From JAQVEB01 sp028698105 (GTDB lineage: Bacteria > Bacteroidota > Bacteroidia > Bacteroidales > Dysgonomonadaceae): a stretch of 62,743 bases of DNA. The translations under genes were made by a program, and so were the position numbers. The notes beneath the pieces are model-generated. The model was not told the origin of the DNA and searched no databases. It saw only the letters and a list, made by a program, of their open reading frames with translations. The DNA is taken from assembly GCA_964293155.1 (NCBI GenBank), contig CAXYYA010000018.1, positions 1 through 62,743 of the forward strand. The letters run 5' to 3'. Each line of letters starts with the position of its first letter. Positions within the stretch are counted from its first letter, which is position 1. This document shows positions 58,579-62,743 of the stretch, piece by piece.

Positions 58579-59364
58579 ATGAGAACTTTAACTTTCAAAC
58601 ACGGTCTTATCATCACACTGCTTGTATTTGTTACAGGTTGCGGGAAAGATGATAAAATAAATGATGCAGAAATTATTCAAACATCATATCCTAAAAACGC
58701 AAAAATAGATAATATTTCTAGTTTCGGCGGTGATAAAGAATATATTATTTCGGAATATGAGTACGACGCTCAAGGAGGAATTTTAAAGGTATCCACCCCG
58801 GGGTACGATTACGGAAAGCCTACCGGAGAAATAACCCAATACGATCTATACAAATACGACAATAATAATCGGTTAGACCGCATAGAAAATTACAACTGGA
58901 ATATAACAGATCAGGATTATTGGAATTTACGCTCTACGGTATTTACTTACAACGATATAGGAGAAAAAATTAAAGTAACCACTACACATCCAGTGACAGG
59001 ATCATCAGAATATCAGTTGTTCTATTATAAGGACCGACAATTAATAAGGACCGAAATGTATAACAATAAAAATCAACTTACTTACATTACAGAATATTCG
59101 TATGATCCCGAAGAAAAATTGATAAAAGAAATAGCCTATACCTCCGACAAAACTCCTATTAGAGAAACCGAACACTCTTACAAAGACGGAATGAATATTA
59201 AAACGATGGTATATATCCTTTCGGACAGAGGAAAAGAAGAACTCAGAAGAATCACACGGCAATTCGATCAGAATAAGAATCTTATAATCTTGAAATCTGA
59301 AGAACTATCATTATTGAGCTCGGCTGTCAGTTATGCTGTTAAGTACCAATACTTGCCGAATTAA
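58579..59364 (+). CDS. YD/RHS-like repeat lipoprotein
   Basis: A 261-residue protein with a lipoprotein signal (LIITLLVFVTGC, Cys near 21). The mature part carries repeated Tyr-rich strands of the YD type: EYEYDAQGGILKVS, YKYDNNNRLDRIENY, FTYNDIGEKIKV, YSYDPEEKLIKEIAY. They form beta-hairpin ladders like those in RHS proteins and Bacteroidota surface lipoproteins. No toxin tip or core motif follows, so this is not an RHS polymorphic toxin. The function is unknown. Base use is AT-richer than in its neighbours. Confidence 0.75.
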   Translation: MRTLTFKHGLIITLLVFVTGCGKDDKINDAEIIQTSYPKNAKIDNISSFGGDKEYIISEYEYDAQGGILKVSTPGYDYGKPTGEITQYDLYKYDNNNRLDRIENYNWNITDQDYWNLRSTVFTYNDIGEKIKVTTTHPVTGSSEYQLFYYKDRQLIRTEMYNNKNQLTYITEYSYDPEEKLIKEIAYTSDKTPIRETEHSYKDGMNIKTMVYILSDRGKEELRRITRQFDQNKNLIILKSEELSLLSSAVSYAVKYQYLPN

Positions 59365-59431
59365 CTCTGCTACCGCGCGATTCCAACCTAAAATCCGCAA
59401 GAGAACAGGATAACGTGAAAATTTCAGTCAA

Positions 59432-60865
59432 TTACAAACTCAACAAAAACTTCTCGATGGCGCTGCGGACTTCGCTCCGGGCGCCATTAAATTTGTTCAC
59501 CATGATAGAAAAGGCATACTTCTTATTGCCGTCAATCAGATACCCCGCATAACACTGCACGCCGCCGATACTTCCGCTTTTAGCATGAATCTTTCCCTGA
59601 TATTTTGTTTTATCCAGAAAGTAAGTCAATGTACCTTCCTCGCCTGCCTTCGGCAAAGAATCAAAGAATGTGTCTTTGTAACTGCTTTTCGTGTACATAT
59701 ACGAAAGCAATCCGGTCAAAAAGTCGGGGCTCACAGCATCCTGCGGCGCCAGTCCGCAACCGTCTTCCATGTTCAGCGCTTCGGGATCCACATTTTTCGA
59801 TTTCCAAAACCGGGTTACGTAATCAATGCCTTCCTTCAGCGCATCGCTGGACATATTCAGGCTCCGGTTCCGGCCAACGGTTCTGATCAAATGCTCCGCA
59901 TAATGGTTGTTACTCTCCACGTTTGTTTCGCGGATGATATCGGAAAGCGGGCGCGACAGGTGTTCGTGCAAAACCTCTCCCGCGCTGTAAGGCTCAGCCG
60001 TTCGGCTACAGATCCGCGAAATATAGTCCGTCCGTGCAGTTTGCACCGATTCCACGTTTATTCCTTCGCGGCGTAAATAATCGGCAAACACATCACCGAG
60101 CAATTGGCCCGGGTCAGGGATATCGCCTTTTATGCTGAAACTATTCCTACCGGCGGGAATATCGCCGCGAACGATCCGCTCGTTGGAGAATGGCACGCCG
60201 AAAATATATCCGTTGTCGCTTCCCGATGAATTCAACGAAAGGCTGTTAGCAAACGTAAGTCCCTTTATCTCGGGATCGGTGCGCAGAATTTTCGGGCACG
60301 AATTCCTGTCCGTAGTATCGAAATACAATCGGTACGTATTATCGAAAACGCTGATGCCGTAAGCCCCGGCGGCGTAATAGTTGCCCATGTCAATCCACGT
60401 CCATTCCGGCGAAATGCCATCGTAACCAAATAAATTATCCACCACGTACAATTGCCACACGTCCTTCGCAGCACATCGCGAAGCGAGTTTTACAGCCCAA
60501 TCCGATAAAAACTGTTTCGGGTTGCCGCCAAAAGCTTCACTGCCCAGCGTCGGATCGCCGGAACCGATCACCAGAATCCTTTTCGGCATATCCGCATCGA
60601 GAGCGAGGATGGTTTTGTAACGGAAATCGGGGCCGAGCAACTCAAGCGCGGTGGCCGTTGTCACTAATTTCATCGTGGATGCCGGCGTGAGCGATTTTTC
60701 GGCATCGTGCGAAACAACGGTTCTTCCCGTATTCAAATTCACCACGTGAACTCCCACCGAAGCATGCTTCAATGCGGGATTGTTCAACAACTGATGCAGA
60801 GCGGGTTGAGCGTTTACTAACGTTATAAAAAAGAAGGATAAAAAAAGAAAATATATGCGTTTCAT
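59432..60865 (-). CDS. dacB: D-alanyl-D-alanine carboxypeptidase/endopeptidase (PBP4 class)
   Basis: A 477-residue S13 peptidase with signal peptide 1-19. The three penicillin-binding motifs are present: SxxK at Ser63-Lys66 (PASTMKL), SxN in NVESNNHYAEHL near 318, and KSG at about 429 (HAKSGSIGG), a normal variant of KTG. The large insert between the first two motifs marks the PBP4 class. It trims and cuts peptide cross-links in peptidoglycan in the periplasm. It is convergent with the YD-like lipoprotein gene and transcribed alone. Confidence 0.93.
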   Translation of the reverse strand: MKRIYFLFLSFFFITLVNAQPALHQLLNNPALKHASVGVHVVNLNTGRTVVSHDAEKSLTPASTMKLVTTATALELLGPDFRYKTILALDADMPKRILVIGSGDPTLGSEAFGGNPKQFLSDWAVKLASRCAAKDVWQLYVVDNLFGYDGISPEWTWIDMGNYYAAGAYGISVFDNTYRLYFDTTDRNSCPKILRTDPEIKGLTFANSLSLNSSGSDNGYIFGVPFSNERIVRGDIPAGRNSFSIKGDIPDPGQLLGDVFADYLRREGINVESVQTARTDYISRICSRTAEPYSAGEVLHEHLSRPLSDIIRETNVESNNHYAEHLIRTVGRNRSLNMSSDALKEGIDYVTRFWKSKNVDPEALNMEDGCGLAPQDAVSPDFLTGLLSYMYTKSSYKDTFFDSLPKAGEEGTLTYFLDKTKYQGKIHAKSGSIGGVQCYAGYLIDGNKKYAFSIMVNKFNGARSEVRSAIEKFLLSL

Positions 60866-61078
60866 AAAAATTTACTTTAGAAACTGTTTTGAATTTCTCC
60901 CCCAACTTCCACCAAAACAGGATGAATCGGGAGGAAAGAGTCATTAATTGCTGTTCACAAGTTCCCTTTTTGAAAAGAGAGTAAAACCGTTTCTTATTGT
61001 TTTTGCAAATATAATTAAAATACGAAGATCAAAAAAAGCTTTTTGTGAACTTGTTTTGCCGAAATTTGTTTCCTATCT

Positions 61079-62191
61079 ATGAAAATCGGATTTTTTATTT
61101 TTCTGTTGCTGATACTACTCGTGGGAGTAGGTTATGTTACGATCAGGGGCGTTCAGGCATTTTCCGTTTATCCGGCCTTGCGAAACACTTACTGGATTAC
61201 CCTGGCAGCCATGTTTGCGATGTTGCTGATGAACTTTTTTTCGCCGTTTGCGCTTCCGGCCGGTGTTGCAAAAGCCGTTAGCTTCTTAGGCTACAGTTTT
61301 CTGATACTGGTTCTTTACCTGTTTATCGCTTTTCTGCTAACCGATATAGTCCGGTTGGTGAATCTTTTTGCTCATTTTATAACCGATATGCCCCGCTTTC
61401 GGTTTCTGGCCGCGACGGTGAGCATCGGACTGATCGTTTTGTTGATGGCTTTCGGAAATTACCGGTTCAATCACCCAGAAACCATCCGTTTGGATATTGG
61501 AGCAAAGAATAGTTCGCAACAAAAAAGGATTAAGATCGTGGCTGTCAGCGATGTGCATTTGGGCGTTTCCATTGATAAAAAACGATTGCAGAAATTTGTG
61601 GACAGGATTAATTCCGAGAAACCCGATCTGGTGCTGATCGCCGGCGATTTAATTGACCGATCCATCAAACCTGTGGTGGAGAGCGCCATGGAAGAGGAAC
61701 TCACGCAAATTGATGCACCGATGGGCGTTTATGCCATTTTCGGCAATCACGAATATTACGGCGAAGGCGGCAAAGCGGTGTTCGATTTTTACAAAAAATC
61801 ACATATTACACTTTTGAGGGATTCGGCAATATTGGTGAATAATGATTTTTACATTATCGGGCGCGATGATGCCACGAACCGCCACAGGAAAAGCCTCAAC
61901 AGTATCGTTTCGGGATTGGATAGCGATAAACCGCGTATTTTACTCGATCACCAACCCTTACATTTGCAGGACGCGCAACGAAACCAAATAGACCTGCAAT
62001 TATCAGGACACACGCATAACGGACAGATTTTCCCCGGAAACCTGCTGGTGAAAAGGATTTTCGAGCTCCCTTACGGCTACCTGCAAAAAGGCGACACACA
62101 TTATTACACTTCATCGGGATTGGGTATTTGGGGTCCGCACTACCGCATCGGCAGCCGCTCCGAAATGGTGGTAATTGATTTTAGTTACTAA
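61079..62191 (+). CDS. Membrane-anchored metallophosphoesterase
   Basis: A 370-residue protein. Four membrane helices occupy about residues 2-21, 36-57, 64-90 and 115-136. The calcineurin-like phosphoesterase domain follows from about 155, with all metal-binding motifs: AVSDVHLG near 160, IAGDLIDRS near 190, FGNHEYYG near 221, DHQP near 288 and SGHTHNGQ near 307. This layout matches YkuE/YaeI-type enzymes, some of which act on UDP-2,3-diacylglucosamine or other lipids. The exact substrate cannot be set. It is oriented convergently with the SDR gene. Confidence 0.9.
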   Translation: MKIGFFIFLLLILLVGVGYVTIRGVQAFSVYPALRNTYWITLAAMFAMLLMNFFSPFALPAGVAKAVSFLGYSFLILVLYLFIAFLLTDIVRLVNLFAHFITDMPRFRFLAATVSIGLIVLLMAFGNYRFNHPETIRLDIGAKNSSQQKRIKIVAVSDVHLGVSIDKKRLQKFVDRINSEKPDLVLIAGDLIDRSIKPVVESAMEEELTQIDAPMGVYAIFGNHEYYGEGGKAVFDFYKKSHITLLRDSAILVNNDFYIIGRDDATNRHRKSLNSIVSGLDSDKPRILLDHQPLHLQDAQRNQIDLQLSGHTHNGQIFPGNLLVKRIFELPYGYLQKGDTHYYTSSGLGIWGPHYRIGSRSEMVVIDFSY

Positions 62192-62209
62192 TAGTAACCC
62201 GTAACCCGC

Positions 62210-62743
62210 TTACATCAACCCACTCAACACACCTCCGTCGATCGCGATAGTTGTACCGGTAATTGATTTCGCGTTTTCCGAACATAAATAACACACCAAA
62301 TCGCCCAATTCCTGCGGATCCATATAGCGCTTGTGCGGAAAATCCTGAATGGCTTTCTGTTCGTACTCATCCATCGAAACGCCTTCGGCTGCGGAGCGAG
62401 CTTTCATCAACTGCGTTACCCGATCGGTTTTGAAATAGCCGGGAGCAACGTTATTGATCGTAATACCTTTCCCGATAAGTTCCTTGCTGATGGTTTTCGC
62501 AAAACTCACCACCGCCGACCGGAAAATATTCGACAACACCATATTCGGCGCCGGTTCTTTTACGGTAACGGAAGTAATGTTCACTATGCGTCCCCACCCG
62601 TTCTTTTCCATGTGCGGCAAACAGCTCTGTATCATTCTGATGTTGTATTTCAGCACCGAATGATAAGCATCGTCCAGATCATTGGATGAAATATCGCGAA
62701 ACGTGCCCGGTTTCGGGCCGCCGGAATTATTCACGAGAATATC
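62210..62743 (-). CDS. Short-chain dehydrogenase/reductase family protein, partial
   Basis: The C-terminal 177 codons of an SDR whose N-terminus lies beyond the window. The first visible residues are DILVNNSGGP, the family's NNAG motif with Ser-Gly, so the frame continues to base 62743. MEKNGWGRIVNITSV near 45-60 contains the catalytic Ser region. The usual YxxxK Tyr is not obvious: the segment reads APNMVLSNIFRSAVVSFAKTISKEL, with Asn-Ile-Phe-Arg where Tyr and Lys would fall. Members with this change occur among SDRs but may be inactive or atypical. GKGITINNVAPGYFKTDR and the ending SITGTTIAIDGGVLSGLM are normal. Confidence 0.88.
   Translation of the reverse strand, partial: DILVNNSGGPKPGTFRDISSNDLDDAYHSVLKYNIRMIQSCLPHMEKNGWGRIVNITSVTVKEPAPNMVLSNIFRSAVVSFAKTISKELIGKGITINNVAPGYFKTDRVTQLMKARSAAEGVSMDEYEQKAIQDFPHKRYMDPQELGDLVCYLCSENAKSITGTTIAIDGGVLSGLM

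Noticed and set aside
58579..59364. RHS polymorphic toxin
   Set aside because: It has only a few YD-like strands and lacks the RHS core motif and a variable toxic C-terminus.

Overview
The window is chromosomal DNA from a Bacteroidota bacterium, most likely an anaerobic or microaerobic Bacteroidales of the Dysgonomonadaceae/Porphyromonadaceae type. The evidence is the gene content (GH95 fucosidase, Gfo/Idh and DUF1080 proteins, an S46 dipeptidyl-peptidase, a Rho with a long basic N-terminal insert, a SusC-like receptor), the many lipoprotein signal peptides, promoters that fit the Bacteroidota consensus (TTG, about 19-21 bases, TAnnTTTG) and the near absence of strong Shine-Dalgarno sites. 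No rRNA, tRNA, complete insertion sequence, prophage or CRISPR array was seen.

Layout. 1-10.9 kb (+): a carbohydrate block of exported proteins: a five-bladed propeller hydrolase, a TIM-barrel epimerase/isomerase lipoprotein, a Tat-exported Gfo/Idh oxidoreductase, a giant HEAT plus double DUF1080 protein, a GH95 enzyme and a CE1-type esterase. The oxidoreductase, TIM-barrel and DUF1080 trio matches the recently recognised 3-keto-glycoside cleavage route. 11-16.7 kb (+): an orphan ECF S component, a phosphoribosyltransferase and a TonB receptor, then a DUF362 protein and a polyferredoxin. 16.7-21 kb (-): a branched-chain 2-oxoacid dehydrogenase operon (E1 alpha, E1 beta, E2) with a short lipoate ligase. 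A decayed copy of the polyferredoxin 3' end lies on its far side. 21-26.6 kb: subtilisin lipoprotein, DUF6496, DUF1846, a 1.1 kb apparently non-coding transcription unit with long-range pairing, and an ECF sigma factor. 26.7-31.3 kb (-): lipoprotein and the etfB-etfA-acyl-CoA dehydrogenase operon. 31.6-34.8 kb (+): DUF6340 lipoprotein and rho.

34.9-39.1 kb (-): dnaN, exonuclease, DUF5715, lipoprotein and truA. 39.3-45.6 kb (-): xerD behind a hybrid histidine kinase and an NtrC-like regulator with a broken ATPase, plus a lone receiver protein and a FtsB/DivIC-type protein. 45.7-49.7 kb (+): C69 dipeptidase, phosphohexomutase, methylglyoxal synthase. 49.8-54.9 kb: DPP7, a ParE toxin whose antitoxin is fused in frame to the C-terminus of a Wzx-type flippase, and a divergent PIN toxin pair. 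54.9-62.7 kb: glyS, FKBP isomerase, a strict 21-bp tandem array beside an unrecognised helical protein, a YD-like lipoprotein, PBP4 (dacB), a metallophosphoesterase and a partial SDR.

The most notable items are the large structured RNA candidate (about 24.83-25.96 kb), the 21-bp array with its neighbour (57.35-58.5 kb), the flippase-antitoxin fusion (52.24-54.0 kb), and the gene remnant that brackets the 2-oxoacid dehydrogenase operon.
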